64,000 nt of DNA from Chryseobacterium culicis (GTDB taxonomy: Bacteria > Bacteroidota > Bacteroidia > Flavobacteriales > Weeksellaceae). The stretch's first letter is position 1. The number at the start of each line of letters is the position of its first letter. This document shows, piece by piece, positions 50,369-59,011 of this stretch. The stretch is taken from positions 1-64,000 of the forward strand of contig NZ_FNWQ01000005.1 of assembly GCF_900108365.1 (NCBI RefSeq), given 5' to 3'. Under the pieces are notes generated by a model that worked only from the letters and a program-made list of their open reading frames with translations, was not told the DNA's origin and searched no databases. The translations under genes and the position numbers were made by a program.

Positions 50369-51115
50369 TTATAATATTGATACAATTTCATTCTTTAAAA
50401 ACGAAGCATAATAGTCCGGAATCCCGCTTTCCTTTATGTACCGGACAGTTTCATCCACCGGATAGGATATCTGAACAATTTCAGGGATAATTTTTTCTTC
50501 GTCTAAAGTCAATACCATATAAGAGGCCAGTCTGTTTTCTTCTTTGGAGCGCCCTACAGAACCACAATTTACAGCCCATGTGTTATTTTCAAACTGCTTT
50601 CTGAAGGATAAATGAGTATGTCCCATCACAATCAGATCCGCTTCTGCTCTACTCAGCATAGAGGTAAAAACCTCATCATTTTCTGATTCGTATAAATAAG
50701 TATCATTACTATCAAGACTGGAATGAACTAACTGAATATTCCAGTGTTTCTTACCTGTTTTGTAATTTAATTTTAAATGAAAAGGAAGCTCAGCGAGAAA
50801 GTTTTTATTCTGTTCCGAAATATGTTTTTTTGAATGTTCTATCGCAGTGAACCTGGCAGCTGTTTCTTCTTCAGAATGCTTAGACAAAGGAATTACAGGG
50901 ATATCAAAAGCTATTCTTTCATCATGATTTCCCATTAAACAGGGGATGTTCAGACTTCTTATCCTCTCTATCACTTCATTTCCCCAGGGCGCAAAATCTA
51001 CAAGATCCCCCAGGCAGAACTTCTGCCTGATTCCCCTCTGCTCGATATCATTCAGCACCGCTTCCAATGCGGGAAGATTTGCGTGCACATCACTAAAAAC
51101 AGCTATCTGTATCAT
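50369..51115 (-). CDS. Metallophosphoesterase (YfcE/calcineurin-like)
   Basis: Protein of 248 residues with all calcineurin-like metal motifs: FSDVHANLPA (D-x-H), LGDLVDFAPWG (GD), CLMGNHDERI (GNHD), a lone His in LVHSSLDS, and MGHTHLSF (GHTH). It probably hydrolyses phosphomonoesters or cyclic nucleotides; the substrate is unknown. It is co-directional with the LysR gene 40 bp downstream and may share its transcript. Confidence 0.88.
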   Translation of the reverse strand: MIQIAVFSDVHANLPALEAVLNDIEQRGIRQKFCLGDLVDFAPWGNEVIERIRSLNIPCLMGNHDERIAFDIPVIPLSKHSEEETAARFTAIEHSKKHISEQNKNFLAELPFHLKLNYKTGKKHWNIQLVHSSLDSNDTYLYESENDEVFTSMLSRAEADLIVMGHTHLSFRKQFENNTWAVNCGSVGRSKEENRLASYMVLTLDEEKIIPEIVQISYPVDETVRYIKESGIPDYYASFLKNEIVSIL

Positions 51116-51204
51116 TGTCCTTCAATTTGTTAAACAAATTTACATGGCAGAAAATAATTACGATTCAGAGATGATATGATATTTTACCATAAAATGGGAA
51201 ATTG

Positions 51205-51240
51205 TCAATCGTCAATTTTTGCTTCGCAAAGTCAATAGTA
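51205..51240. repeat. Single dispersed TTGCTTCGCAAA element
   Basis: GTCAATTTTTGCTTCGCAAAGTC-type sequence, the same word as at 7988-7999. It sits on the left of a 646-bp gene-free gap (51116-51761), opposite in orientation to the GCGAAGC words of the tandem array that follows. Confidence 0.5.
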
Positions 51241-51299
51241 AATGATTAATTACTGATTAGAAAGACCTGTATATATAAACAAATTGGCTGCACTCGATC

Positions 51300-51626
51300 C
51301 CGAACCGAGTATCCCAAAACGCGTAAAAAATTCACAAGCGAAGCAGATTGATTCTTCACCAGTCAAGATCAACAAACCTCAGATCTCGTACCTCGCACCA
51401 CGTACTTCAAAACATAAAAAATTTACAAGCGAAGCGGATTGATTCTTCACCAGTCACGATCAACAAACCTCAGATCTCCTACCTCGCACCACGTACTCCA
51501 AAACATAAAAAATTCACAAGCGAAGCGGATTGATTCTTCACCAGTCAAGATCAACAAACCTCAGATCTCCTACCTCGCACTACGTACTCCAAAACATAAA
51601 AAATTCACAAGCGAAGCGGATTGACC
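51300..51626. repeat. 91-bp tandem repeat array
   Basis: The word TTCACAAGCGAAGC (one copy TTTACAAGCGAAGC) begins at 51331, 51422, 51513 and 51604, giving an exact 91-bp period. There are three full units, a partial leading unit from about 51300 and a truncated fourth. Units differ by only a few bases. The period is not divisible by three and no ORF spans it, so it is non-coding. Each unit contains GCGAAGC, a sequence known to form an unusually stable mini-hairpin in single-stranded DNA. Confidence 0.9.
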
Positions 51627-51724
51627 ATTGACCATTCACATATATAAACTTAAATCTCCCAAACTATAATTTAAATAATACTTCTCTATAATTTATATTA
51701 TTTTTATTATACAAACATCTGTTC

Positions 51725-51732
51725 TAACTTTG
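51725..51732 (+). promoter_or_regulatory. -7 box of the MdaB operon
   Basis: TAACTTTG, 29 bp before the ATG of the MdaB-like gene. It drives the four-gene operon to 54305. Confidence 0.55.
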
Positions 51733-51761
51733 CAGAGTAAAATTTAAGCAATCATAAAAAA

Positions 51762-52379
51762 ATGAAAAAAGTACTAATCATCAACGGAGGACAGAATTTC
51801 GGACATTCCGGAGGAAAATATAATCAGACAATCGCAGAAAATACAATCGCAGCTCTTAAAGAGTTTAATAACGTAGAAGTGAAAGTTACCAACGTCAGCG
51901 AAAGTTACGACAAAAATGAGGAAGTGGAAAAATTTGTATGGGCAGATTACATCATTTACCACACGCCTATCTGGTGGTTTCAGCTACCCAACGGATTCAA
52001 AAAATATATTGATGAAGTTTTTACAGCAGGCCATGCAAAAGGAATTTATATGAGTGATGGAAGAAAAGCTGACAATCCTGAGATCAACTACGGAACGGGA
52101 GGAATGCTCGGAGGAAGAAAATATATGCTGACGACCAGCTGGAATGCTCCTGCAACGGCCTTCACAATTCCCGGGGAATTTTTTAATGAAAGAAGTGTAG
52201 ATGAAGGTCCGTTATTTGGATTCCATAGAATGAATGCATTTGTTTCATTAGAAAAAATGGAGAGCTTTCACTTTCATGATGTAGAGAAAAATGCCAATGT
52301 AGAGCGTGACATGAAACTGTACAGAGAGCACGTAAGAAATGTATTCGAGAAAGAGCTCAAACCAGCACTGGTATCATGA
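51762..52379 (+). CDS. MdaB-like NAD(P)H quinone oxidoreductase
   Basis: Flavodoxin-fold protein of 205 residues: KKVLIINGGQNFGHSGGKYN binds the FAD phosphate, and the MdaB signature YIIYHTPIWWFQLPNGFKKY is followed by ...GGMLGGRKYMLTTSWNAP. MdaB reduces quinones by two electrons and protects from oxidative stress. It is first gene of an operon; its TGA overlaps the next ATG (ATGA, 52376-52379). Confidence 0.87.
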   Translation: MKKVLIINGGQNFGHSGGKYNQTIAENTIAALKEFNNVEVKVTNVSESYDKNEEVEKFVWADYIIYHTPIWWFQLPNGFKKYIDEVFTAGHAKGIYMSDGRKADNPEINYGTGGMLGGRKYMLTTSWNAPATAFTIPGEFFNERSVDEGPLFGFHRMNAFVSLEKMESFHFHDVEKNANVERDMKLYREHVRNVFEKELKPALVS

Positions 52380-53260
52380 AAAAAGTACTGATCACAGGTA
52401 TTACCGGCTATATTGGCGGTACTATCGCAAAAAAACTTCTTGATAAGGATTATGAAGTGACAGGCTTGGTTCGTAATGAAACCCATATTAAGGAACTGGA
52501 ATCATTGGGAATCAAAACCATTGTGGGAAATATTCATGATGAAGATCTTATCAGAACAACAGTTTCCGGTGTAGATGCGGTTATCCATAATGCTGATTCG
52601 GCGGATGATGCTTACACAGCAGACAGCTTTATCAGAGCACTGGAAGGAAGTCACAAAACGTTTATATTCACTTCAGGTTCTGCTATTTTTGGGGGAAAGG
52701 AGAATGGGAGAAAAAGTGATATTATCTTCAGAGAAGATTTCCCTTTGCAGCCAAGACTGGAAATGGCATCAAGAGTGCTTATCAACAATTATGTCCAACA
52801 GTCTGTAAATAAAGGTATAAGAAGTATTGTTATTGTTCCTACAATGGTTTACGGAGAAGGGTTGGGAATAAAAAAAGACAGTATCCAGATCCCGGCTCTC
52901 ATTAATTTCTCCAAGGAAAAAGGACATGGTGTCTATTTCGGCGAAGGTGAAAATATATGGTCTAACCTGCATATTGAAGACCTGGCAGATCTGTACGTAC
53001 TTGCACTGGAAAAAGCAAAAGCAGGCTCTATCTATTTTGCAGAAAACGGTTCATCTTCTTTAAAAAATATTGCAGAAAACATCAGCAAAAAGTATAACTT
53101 AAAGCCTGCAAAATCATTAGCCATTCAGGATGCCGTCAATAAATTCGGGCCGGCAGGAGGTTATTTTGGCTTTGCATCCAACAGCAGATGCAGTTCAGAT
53201 AAAGCCAGGGCAGAACTGAATTGGAAACCTATCTATAATTCAATTGAAAATTTTATTTAA
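52376..53260 (+). CDS. NAD-dependent epimerase/dehydratase (extended SDR)
   Basis: Protein of 294 residues. A Rossmann fold begins at once with ITGITGYIGGTIAKKL (GxxGxxG). A FTSGSAIFGG segment lies at the Ser/Tyr catalytic region, but the usual YxxxK is not obvious. PTMVYGEGLG and NLHIEDLADLYVLAL are typical of extended SDRs. It may be an atypical dehydrogenase or an NmrA-like sensor. It is translationally coupled to the MdaB-like gene by an ATGA overlap and followed after 2 bp by the monooxygenase gene. Confidence 0.82.
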   Translation: MKKVLITGITGYIGGTIAKKLLDKDYEVTGLVRNETHIKELESLGIKTIVGNIHDEDLIRTTVSGVDAVIHNADSADDAYTADSFIRALEGSHKTFIFTSGSAIFGGKENGRKSDIIFREDFPLQPRLEMASRVLINNYVQQSVNKGIRSIVIVPTMVYGEGLGIKKDSIQIPALINFSKEKGHGVYFGEGENIWSNLHIEDLADLYVLALEKAKAGSIYFAENGSSSLKNIAENISKKYNLKPAKSLAIQDAVNKFGPAGGYFGFASNSRCSSDKARAELNWKPIYNSIENFI

Positions 53261-53262
53261 AT

Positions 53263-53550
53263 ATGAAAATTCATCTTACAGCGATTATAAAATCCAAAGA
53301 AGAACATCAGGCAGAAGTACTGGAGGTTCTTCAGCATATGGTAAAAGAAACAAGAAAAGAAGAGGCCTGTGAACTCTACAGCCTGCATCAGGGAATTGAA
53401 AACAAAAATGAATTTGTTTTCTATGAGATCTGGAAAAGCGAAGAAGGATTAGCGCAGCATAACCAGCAGCCCTATATCCAGGCTTTCGGAGCATTAGCAG
53501 ACGAAAAACTTCAGGAAAAACCACAGATTTACATTACTCAAATCATTTAA
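53263..53550 (+). CDS. Quinol monooxygenase-like protein (ABM/YgiN family)
   Basis: Protein of 95 residues with a ferredoxin-like ABM fold: VLQHMVKETRKEEACELYSL, then ENKNEFVFYEIWKSEEGLAQ and HNQQPYIQAF (family His). In E. coli YgiN pairs with MdaB in a quinone redox cycle, and here the two genes are in one operon, supporting the same partnership. Spacing is 2 bp on both sides. Confidence 0.85.
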   Translation: MKIHLTAIIKSKEEHQAEVLEVLQHMVKETRKEEACELYSLHQGIENKNEFVFYEIWKSEEGLAQHNQQPYIQAFGALADEKLQEKPQIYITQII

Positions 53551-53552
53551 TC

Positions 53553-54305
53553 ATGAAAAAATTAGCGTTTTTAATGCTGGCAGTCTTTACCATAGGATTT
53601 GTTCAGGCACAAACCAAAAAATCAAAAAATATGAAAAAGAAAATTTTATTTGTCGTAACCAGCCATGATAAAAAAGGCAGTACAGGCGAAGATACAGGAT
53701 ATTATCTGGGTGAAGTTTCTCATCCATGGGAAGTTCTTCACAAAGCAGGATATGAGATTGATTTTGTGAGTCCCAAAGGCGGAACTCCTCCGGTGGATGG
53801 CTTCGATCTGAAAGATCCTGTCAATAAGGAATTTTGGGAAAATAAAGAATACAAAAACAAGATTGATCATTCCATGACTCCATCTCAGGTTAACCCGAAA
53901 GAATATTCAACAATATTTTATGCCGGAGGACACGGGGCAATGTGGGATTTTGCCGACAATAAGGAGCTGGCAGATATAGCGTCCCAAATTTATGAAAACG
54001 GAGGAATTGTAGCCGCAGTATGCCATGGTCCTGCAGGTTTGGTGAATATCAAACTGGATAACGGGAAATATCTTGTAGACGGTAAGAAGATCAATGCTTT
54101 TACCAATGAAGAGGAATCTGAAGTAAAATTAACCAATGTAGTGCCTTTCTTACTGGAAGATAAGCTGAAAGAAAGAGGAGCAAAATTTGAAAAATCCGGA
54201 CTTTGGCAGAATCATGTGGTAACCGATCAGAGAGTGATCACAGGACAGAATCCACAGTCTGCAAAAAGCGTTGGAGAAGCTATTGTAAAAGAATTAAAAA
54301 AATAA
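53553..54305 (+). CDS. Secreted DJ-1/PfpI (Hsp31-like) protein
   Basis: Class I glutamine amidotransferase-like protein of 250 residues. The nucleophile elbow is AAVCHGPAGL (Cys157, His158), preceded by YAGGHGAMWDF, as in Hsp31/glyoxalase III-type DJ-1 proteins. An N-terminal signal peptide (MKKLAFLMLAVFTIGFVQAQ) directs it to the periplasm, unusual for a family that is mostly cytoplasmic. An internal Met at residue 27 could give a cytoplasmic form. Likely role: methylglyoxal or glycation detoxification, fitting the quinone-stress operon. Confidence 0.85.
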   Translation: MKKLAFLMLAVFTIGFVQAQTKKSKNMKKKILFVVTSHDKKGSTGEDTGYYLGEVSHPWEVLHKAGYEIDFVSPKGGTPPVDGFDLKDPVNKEFWENKEYKNKIDHSMTPSQVNPKEYSTIFYAGGHGAMWDFADNKELADIASQIYENGGIVAAVCHGPAGLVNIKLDNGKYLVDGKKINAFTNEEESEVKLTNVVPFLLEDKLKERGAKFEKSGLWQNHVVTDQRVITGQNPQSAKSVGEAIVKELKK

Positions 54306-54372
54306 CAGGTATTTTTTAACCACAAAGCCACAACCGCTTTCATACGCTCAAATTCTTAAAAGTGCCATCATT

Positions 54373-54442
54373 GAAACGGCGAGAATTCCCCTCCTCCGGA
54401 GGGGTGGCGAAAATTCAAAGAATTTTTGACGGGGTGGTTTAA
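54373..54442. repeat. Dispersed intergenic repeat with two hairpins
   Basis: CCCCTCC-TCC-GGAGGGG (54388-54404) is followed by AAAATTC-AAA-GAATTTT (about 54410-54426) and GACGGGGTGGTTT. I recall this two-hairpin block as a widespread flavobacterial intergenic repeat. It lies between the DJ-1 gene and the next aldo/keto reductase; the preceding 54306-54360 has fragments of the CTTTGCG family. Confidence 0.5.
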
Positions 54443-54470
54443 TACAACAACAATTTTTAAAACAAACAAA

Positions 54471-55454
54471 ATGGAATATAGAAAATTAGGAAACACTGAT
54501 TTGGAATTATCAACAATCACCCACGGAGCTTTTGCCATTGGCGGAAACATGTGGGGAGGTAATGAAAAACAGGATTCTGTCAATTCTATTCACGCCTCAC
54601 TGGATCATGGCGTAACATCTATCGACACAGCGCCATTTTATGGTTTCGGACTGAGTGAAGAAATGATCGGTGAAGCCATTAAAGGAAAAGACCGTTCAAA
54701 GATCCAGCTTTTAACAAAATTCGGATTGGTATGGGACGGAAGCAATCAGGGCAAAGGAGAATTCTTCTTTGATGCGGAAGACGAGGGAAGAAAGATTCCG
54801 GTTTATAAATTCGCTTCAAAAGAAAACATCATCAAAGAAGTGGAAGAAAGCCTAAAAAGATTAGGTACAGATTATATAGATCTTCTTCAGCTTCACTGGC
54901 CGGACAGCACAACCCCTATCTCTGAAACAATGGAAGCCATGGAATTACTGATCCAGCAGGGAAAAATCCGCACTGCAGGGGTAAGCAACTACAGTGTATC
55001 TCAGATGGAAGAAGCCAGCAAGACTTTAGACCTTGCCAGCAATCAGGTTGCTTACAGCATGCTGAACCGTGCTATTGAAAACGATCTTGTACCCTACTCT
55101 TTGGAAAACAACACGGGAATTATTGTGTACAGCCCTATGGAAAGAGGTCTTTTAACCGGTAAATATTTCAAAGAAACCCAATTAAAAGATAACGACCACA
55201 GAAACGGATATTTTTCACAATTTGATCTGAATAAAGTGAAAACTTTCTTAGAAAAAATTGAACCTGTTGCTCAGGAGAAAGGAGCAAACCTTTCTCAGCT
55301 TGTATTAAGATGGACAACGCTGCAGCCGGCAATTACAGTAGTATTGGCAGGAGCAAGAAATGCCCAGCAAGCTGTTGAAAATGCAAAAGCAATGGCTATT
55401 GACCTTTCACAGGAAGAATTGAACTTCATCAATTCAGCTTTGAGCGAAATTTAA
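54471..55454 (+). CDS. Aldo/keto reductase (YajO/Tas-like)
   Basis: Protein of 327 residues: MEYRKLGNTDLELSTITHGA start, IDTAPFYGFGLSE (Asp/Tyr), LLTKFGLVW (Lys) and LLQLHWPDST (His) complete the AKR tetrad. C-terminal VVLAGARNAQQAVENAKAMA binds the NADP phosphate. The start is the ATG at 54471; the earlier frame start lies in the dispersed repeat. It is probably involved in aldehyde reduction alongside the preceding detoxification operon. Confidence 0.9.
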   Translation: MEYRKLGNTDLELSTITHGAFAIGGNMWGGNEKQDSVNSIHASLDHGVTSIDTAPFYGFGLSEEMIGEAIKGKDRSKIQLLTKFGLVWDGSNQGKGEFFFDAEDEGRKIPVYKFASKENIIKEVEESLKRLGTDYIDLLQLHWPDSTTPISETMEAMELLIQQGKIRTAGVSNYSVSQMEEASKTLDLASNQVAYSMLNRAIENDLVPYSLENNTGIIVYSPMERGLLTGKYFKETQLKDNDHRNGYFSQFDLNKVKTFLEKIEPVAQEKGANLSQLVLRWTTLQPAITVVLAGARNAQQAVENAKAMAIDLSQEELNFINSALSEI

Positions 55455-55561
55455 TGTAAATGCTGGAAGCTGGAAGAGGAGGCTGGAAATACAATAAGTC
55501 CTCAATAACGTCCCTCTTCCTGTTTCTCGCTTCCCTTCCCTAATCCCCAAATCTTTTTAAA

Positions 55562-56530
55562 ATGAAAAATAATCTGATCAAAATGCTCGGGTTAGCCACT
55601 CTATTGACTATAAACAGCGTTAGTTTAACGGCTCAGACTCTTGTAAATCCGGAAGATCAATCATGGTATCCTTCTGCTTATGGAGCGCAAGACGAAATCG
55701 GAGCAGCCAATCTATTGACTTCTGAAGTTGTAAAACAGGCAGTAGGACTGGTGAAACAAGGTAAAACGCTAGCACTTGCCGTTCCTATTGATAAAAATCT
55801 GCCTGCATTCAGACACAGAAGTTTTCATTTATACAATATTCAGCCCGGAGAACAGGGCGGAAAAAGCATAGGCCCTAATAAATTCACCTTCAATGACGAG
55901 TTAGTAAACGGATGGACAGGTGTGGGAACACAGCTGAACGGTATAGGACACATCGGTATTGACAATACTTACTATAATGGGAATAAAGCAGCAGACTTTG
56001 TAACCGTAGAAGGGGTAAAAAAACTGGGCGTTGAAAAAATCCCTCCATTCGTTACCCGCGGTGTAGTGCTTGATATGACTGCTCATTATGGAAAATCAAT
56101 CGTGCCCGGCGGAACAGAATTTACGGTAGAAGACATCAAATCTGTTTTGAAGAAACAAGGACTTACGTTAAGAAAAGGTGACATTGTACTTTTCAACACT
56201 GGATGGCTTGAATTAATTGGTAAAAACAACCAACAATTTCTTGAAACAGAACCCGGAATCGGAATGGATGCGGCAAAATGGCTTGCCGATCAGGGAATAG
56301 TGGCCTTTGGCGGTGATACCTGGGCATCTGAAGTTTATCCTAACCCAAAAAGTAAAGAAGAATTCCCCATCAACCAGTTTATGCTGGCTAAAAAAGGGAT
56401 CTATAATCTGGAGCTGATAGACAGCCGTCCATTGGTAAAGCAGAAAATCTGGGAATTTCTATTCGTGCTGGGACAGCCTTTATATGTAGGTTCTACTCAG
56501 GTAAATGTGAATCCTGTCGCGATTTACTAA
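55562..56530 (+). CDS. Secreted cyclase family protein (kynurenine-formamidase-like fold)
   Basis: Protein of 322 residues with a signal peptide (to about SLTAQ, residue 24). It belongs to the PF04199-type cyclase family; the metal-binding block reads GTQLNGIGHIG (the subgroup lacking the GTHxDxPxH form but keeping a Gly-His), with GDTWASEVYPN and VLDMTAHYG later. Members hydrolyse or cyclise small amides and lactams, such as isatin or formylkynurenine. The substrate is not predictable here. Export to the periplasm is noteworthy. Confidence 0.78.
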   Translation: MKNNLIKMLGLATLLTINSVSLTAQTLVNPEDQSWYPSAYGAQDEIGAANLLTSEVVKQAVGLVKQGKTLALAVPIDKNLPAFRHRSFHLYNIQPGEQGGKSIGPNKFTFNDELVNGWTGVGTQLNGIGHIGIDNTYYNGNKAADFVTVEGVKKLGVEKIPPFVTRGVVLDMTAHYGKSIVPGGTEFTVEDIKSVLKKQGLTLRKGDIVLFNTGWLELIGKNNQQFLETEPGIGMDAAKWLADQGIVAFGGDTWASEVYPNPKSKEEFPINQFMLAKKGIYNLELIDSRPLVKQKIWEFLFVLGQPLYVGSTQVNVNPVAIY

Positions 56531-56663
56531 TTTAACTTTTAAAATATAATCAGACAAACGAAGAGACAATGTAGTTCGGTTAAAAAAATAAAATTAACCT
56601 TTGAATTTATTTTTAGAATTAATACCCAAACTGTGCTGCACTGTCACTTTGCATCTTACATCA

Positions 56664-56695
56664 AAACGGCCTTTCAAAAATTTGAAAGGCCGTTT
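56664..56695. terminator. Hairpin between cyclase and AhpD-like genes
   Basis: A 15-bp perfect stem (56664-56678 with 56681-56695, AAACGGCCTTTCAAA and complement) with a two-base loop. The T tract is weak on the plus strand, and flanking A residues could serve the minus strand. It is a shared terminator of convergent genes. Confidence 0.7.
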
Positions 56696-56773
56696 CTTAA
56701 AATAAATTAAACATCCGTAGATGATGCAGTCTTCATCAACTTCCATCCTCCATCAACGATCTTCCTGACTTCA

Positions 56774-57217
56774 CTATTTTGCAATCGGAAGATGCGTACT
56801 TACTGCAATTCTGTTCCAGGCATTGATGGTAATGATCGCCATGATGATCTGGGCAATCTGGTTTTCATCAAAGAATGATCTTGCTTTCTGATACGTTTCT
56901 TCTGTCAGCCCCTTATCGCTGATCAGGGTAATTTCTTCTGTCATGGCCAGTAGTACCTGCTCTTCTTCAGTGAAAAATTCTTTAGCTTCTGTCCACCCGT
57001 TCAGGATAAAAATTCTTTGGGGATTTTCTCCGTATTTGACAGCATCTTTGGTATGCATATCAAGGCAGAAAGCACATTTATTGATTTGTGAAGCCCTGAT
57101 TTTAATCAGCTCTTTCTGAATAGGTGTTAAAGAAATAGTTTGTAAATATCCTTCCAGTCCAAGCATTGCTTTATATGCTGCGGAATCTACTGTTGCAATA
57201 TTTAATCTTGCGCTCAT
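56774..57217 (-). CDS. Carboxymuconolactone decarboxylase/AhpD-like protein
   Basis: All-helical AhpD-like protein of 147 residues with the redox motif NKCAFCLDMHTK (CxxC followed by His, about 58-66), as in alkylhydroperoxidase-type proteins. A long upstream frame exists but overlaps the DoxX gene, and the family starts at MSARLNIA (57217). It likely reduces peroxides or acts as a redox partner. It follows a DoxX gene by 8 bp, and such AhpD/DoxX pairs are common. Confidence 0.85.
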   Translation of the reverse strand: MSARLNIATVDSAAYKAMLGLEGYLQTISLTPIQKELIKIRASQINKCAFCLDMHTKDAVKYGENPQRIFILNGWTEAKEFFTEEEQVLLAMTEEITLISDKGLTEETYQKARSFFDENQIAQIIMAIITINAWNRIAVSTHLPIAK

Positions 57218-57225
57218 AATAGGTA

Positions 57226-57657
57226 TTATTTTTGGGTTAATTGATCTATGCTTAAAGAATAATGCTGCTGTACAGCCAGTAAAAGAGCAGCTGCACCTCC
57301 CACCCATACAGAATAGTTCAGTGGAGCTTTGGGTCCTGATGCAACGGTCATGGATAGAGCAAAAATCAACAGCAGTGCACTGGTGCCATAGGCTGCAATT
57401 TTTGTTTTAAATCCCAAAATCAGCATCAAAGGAAAAAGGATTTCTAAAAAAGTTGCCGCATAGGCTGAGATCGTACTCAAAGCTTCCGGAAGAAAAAAGG
57501 TAAGCTGTCTTGTGTATTCTATAAAATGCTTCATGTCTCCCCATGAAGAGTTTTCTTTGCTCCACCACCCGAACCGGTCTGCCACCGCAGAAAGCATGGT
57601 AACGGCAAGAGCCAGCCTTAAAAAGAGTTGCGGAAATTGATTTTTATAATCTGTCAT
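57226..57657 (-). CDS. DoxX family membrane protein
   Basis: Protein of 143 residues with four hydrophobic helices (about 8-28, 45-70, 72-92, 98-120) and the DoxX pattern (FLRLALAVTMLSAVADRFGWW; TFLEILFPLMLILGF). DoxX-like proteins are linked to membrane redox stress. It is probably co-transcribed with the downstream AhpD-like gene. It lies 63 bp downstream of the Crp/Fnr gene on the same strand, which may regulate it. Confidence 0.85.
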   Translation of the reverse strand: MTDYKNQFPQLFLRLALAVTMLSAVADRFGWWSKENSSWGDMKHFIEYTRQLTFFLPEALSTISAYAATFLEILFPLMLILGFKTKIAAYGTSALLLIFALSMTVASGPKAPLNYSVWVGGAAALLLAVQQHYSLSIDQLTQK

Positions 57658-57720
57658 TACATTAGCTTTTAATCACATGACAAATTTCCGGCTTCTGATC
57701 TGTAAAAAACTTAAACTGGT

Positions 57721-58293
57721 TTAAGATCGTAATTTTGCTCTTATTTCACTCAGGTATTCAGGGGTAAGGTTCAGAAAGGAGGCAATCACATACTGTGGAA
57801 TTCTCTGGATAAACCATGGATATAATGTACTGAAATGCGTATAAAGCTCTTCTCTGGACATTTCATATAAATAACGGATTCTACGTTCCGCAGCAGCATA
57901 TGCCCGCTGATAAATCATGCGGAAATATCTTTCCATTACAGGATGCTTTCGTAATAATTCTTCCTGACGCTCCTGATCAATCATTAAAATGCAAGAGTTT
58001 TCTACTGCCTGTATCGAAAAATTGGTCTGTAACTGCCTTTCATAAGCAAATGTATCCGTAATCCACCAGTTTTCAATGGCAAATTCCGTTGTCTGTTCCA
58101 CTCCTTTTTCATTGATAAAAAATTTTCTCAGACAACCTTTCACCACAAAATACATGGTCCGGCAGATCTCTCCTTCCAGCATCAGATTCTGTTTCTTTTT
58201 CACCTCAAGAACATTAAAAAAAGAGACAATAGACCTAAATTCCTCGTCAGTGATGGTAATAAATTTATTTAAATGTGTTCTGAATGAGTCCAT
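57721..58293 (-). CDS. Crp/Fnr family transcriptional regulator
   Basis: Protein of 190 residues: a cNMP-binding-type beta-roll (about 15-120: LMLEGEICRTMYFVVKGCLR, TTEFAIENWWITDTF) and a C-terminal HTH (PQYVIASFLNLTPEYLSEIR, about 165-185) that is short compared with Crp. The key cAMP contacts (RGE..) are not conserved, so it is a ligand-unknown Bacteroidota-type Crp/Fnr. It lies just upstream of doxX and the AhpD-like gene, and a local regulatory role is likely. Confidence 0.87.
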   Translation of the reverse strand: MDSFRTHLNKFITITDEEFRSIVSFFNVLEVKKKQNLMLEGEICRTMYFVVKGCLRKFFINEKGVEQTTEFAIENWWITDTFAYERQLQTNFSIQAVENSCILMIDQERQEELLRKHPVMERYFRMIYQRAYAAAERRIRYLYEMSREELYTHFSTLYPWFIQRIPQYVIASFLNLTPEYLSEIRAKLRS

Positions 58294-58358
58294 CTTGCAA
58301 ATTAATGCTCAAACTTAACTTTATTTTTTTAGTTTTACAATGAGAAAAATATTCAATC

Positions 58359-58724
58359 ATGGAAATCATTGCCAAAATTCTGACCGCTGTTGTTGCCCTG
58401 GAACATCTCTATATACTTTGGATGGAAATGTTTGCATGGGAAACCAAGGGAAAAGAGGTTTTTAAAGCGGCTCTTCCTGCAGAAATGTTTAAACCAACTA
58501 AAGGATTGGCCGCCAATCAGGGACTTTACAATGGTTTTTTAGCTGCCGGACTCATCTGGTCTTTTTTAATTAAAGATCCGCAATGGCAGACGAACGTGGC
58601 GCTGTTCTTTTTGGGGTGCGTAACCGTAGCGGGAATTTATGGAGCAATTTCTGCGACCAAAAAAATATTTTTCGTGCAGGCTTTGCCCGCTATCCTTGCC
58701 ATTATTGCTGTTTTATTAAAATAG
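58359..58724 (+). CDS. DUF1304 membrane protein
   Basis: Protein of 121 residues with four hydrophobic segments and the DUF1304 pattern: TAVVALEHLYILWMEMFAWE, then ANQGLYNGFLAAGLIW and VAGIYGAIS, with FVQALPAILAIIAVLL at the end. Function unknown. It is divergent from the Crp/Fnr gene with 65 bp between them, so it may be under that regulator. Confidence 0.85.
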   Translation: MEIIAKILTAVVALEHLYILWMEMFAWETKGKEVFKAALPAEMFKPTKGLAANQGLYNGFLAAGLIWSFLIKDPQWQTNVALFFLGCVTVAGIYGAISATKKIFFVQALPAILAIIAVLLK

Positions 58725-58888
58725 TAGCCTTCTGAGCTAAATTATAAATACATTGCTCCCATAATTTCAACTTTCATATTCTCTTAAGTTTTATAATAAG
58801 AGAAAAATCTTCATGAAACATACCCCAAAAAAACAAAACTGAAAACCAGCACTTTACGTTCGCAAAAATCCATTTAATATAAAATTCG

Positions 58889-58896
58889 TAAATTTG
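58889..58896 (+). promoter_or_regulatory. -7 box with long leader before betaine transporter
   Basis: TAAATTTG would start a transcript near 58903, about 365 nt before the transporter ATG at 59270. The 58725-59269 gap has no annotated gene, so this is either a long 5' leader or a separate small transcript. Confidence 0.4.
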
Positions 58897-58930
58897 CACC
58901 GTCATAAAAAATTGATACCCAGTTTTTTTG

Positions 58931-59011
58931 ATGCTGGCAAGCATTTTGATTAAATGTAGCCATTCAAGTTGTTCAGTACACATATCTGTAATTACCTCAT
59001 CCGTAATTTAA
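58931..59011 (+). other. Possible 26-codon leader ORF before betaine transporter
   Basis: ATG to TAA encodes MLASILIKCSHSSCSVHISV then ITSSVI, a Ser/Cys/His-rich peptide just downstream of the -7 box at 58889. Length and composition suit a leader peptide or uORF, but it could be chance. It is offered at low confidence. Confidence 0.3.

Noticed and set aside
51348..51624. Two 61-residue repetitive ORFs in the tandem array
   Set aside because: They are frame-shifted copies of one another produced by the 91-bp non-coding repeat; the period is not a multiple of three and there is no start context.
51300..51626. CRISPR array
   Set aside because: The repeats are direct but the whole 91-bp unit is conserved, including the parts that would be spacers, and no cas genes are near.
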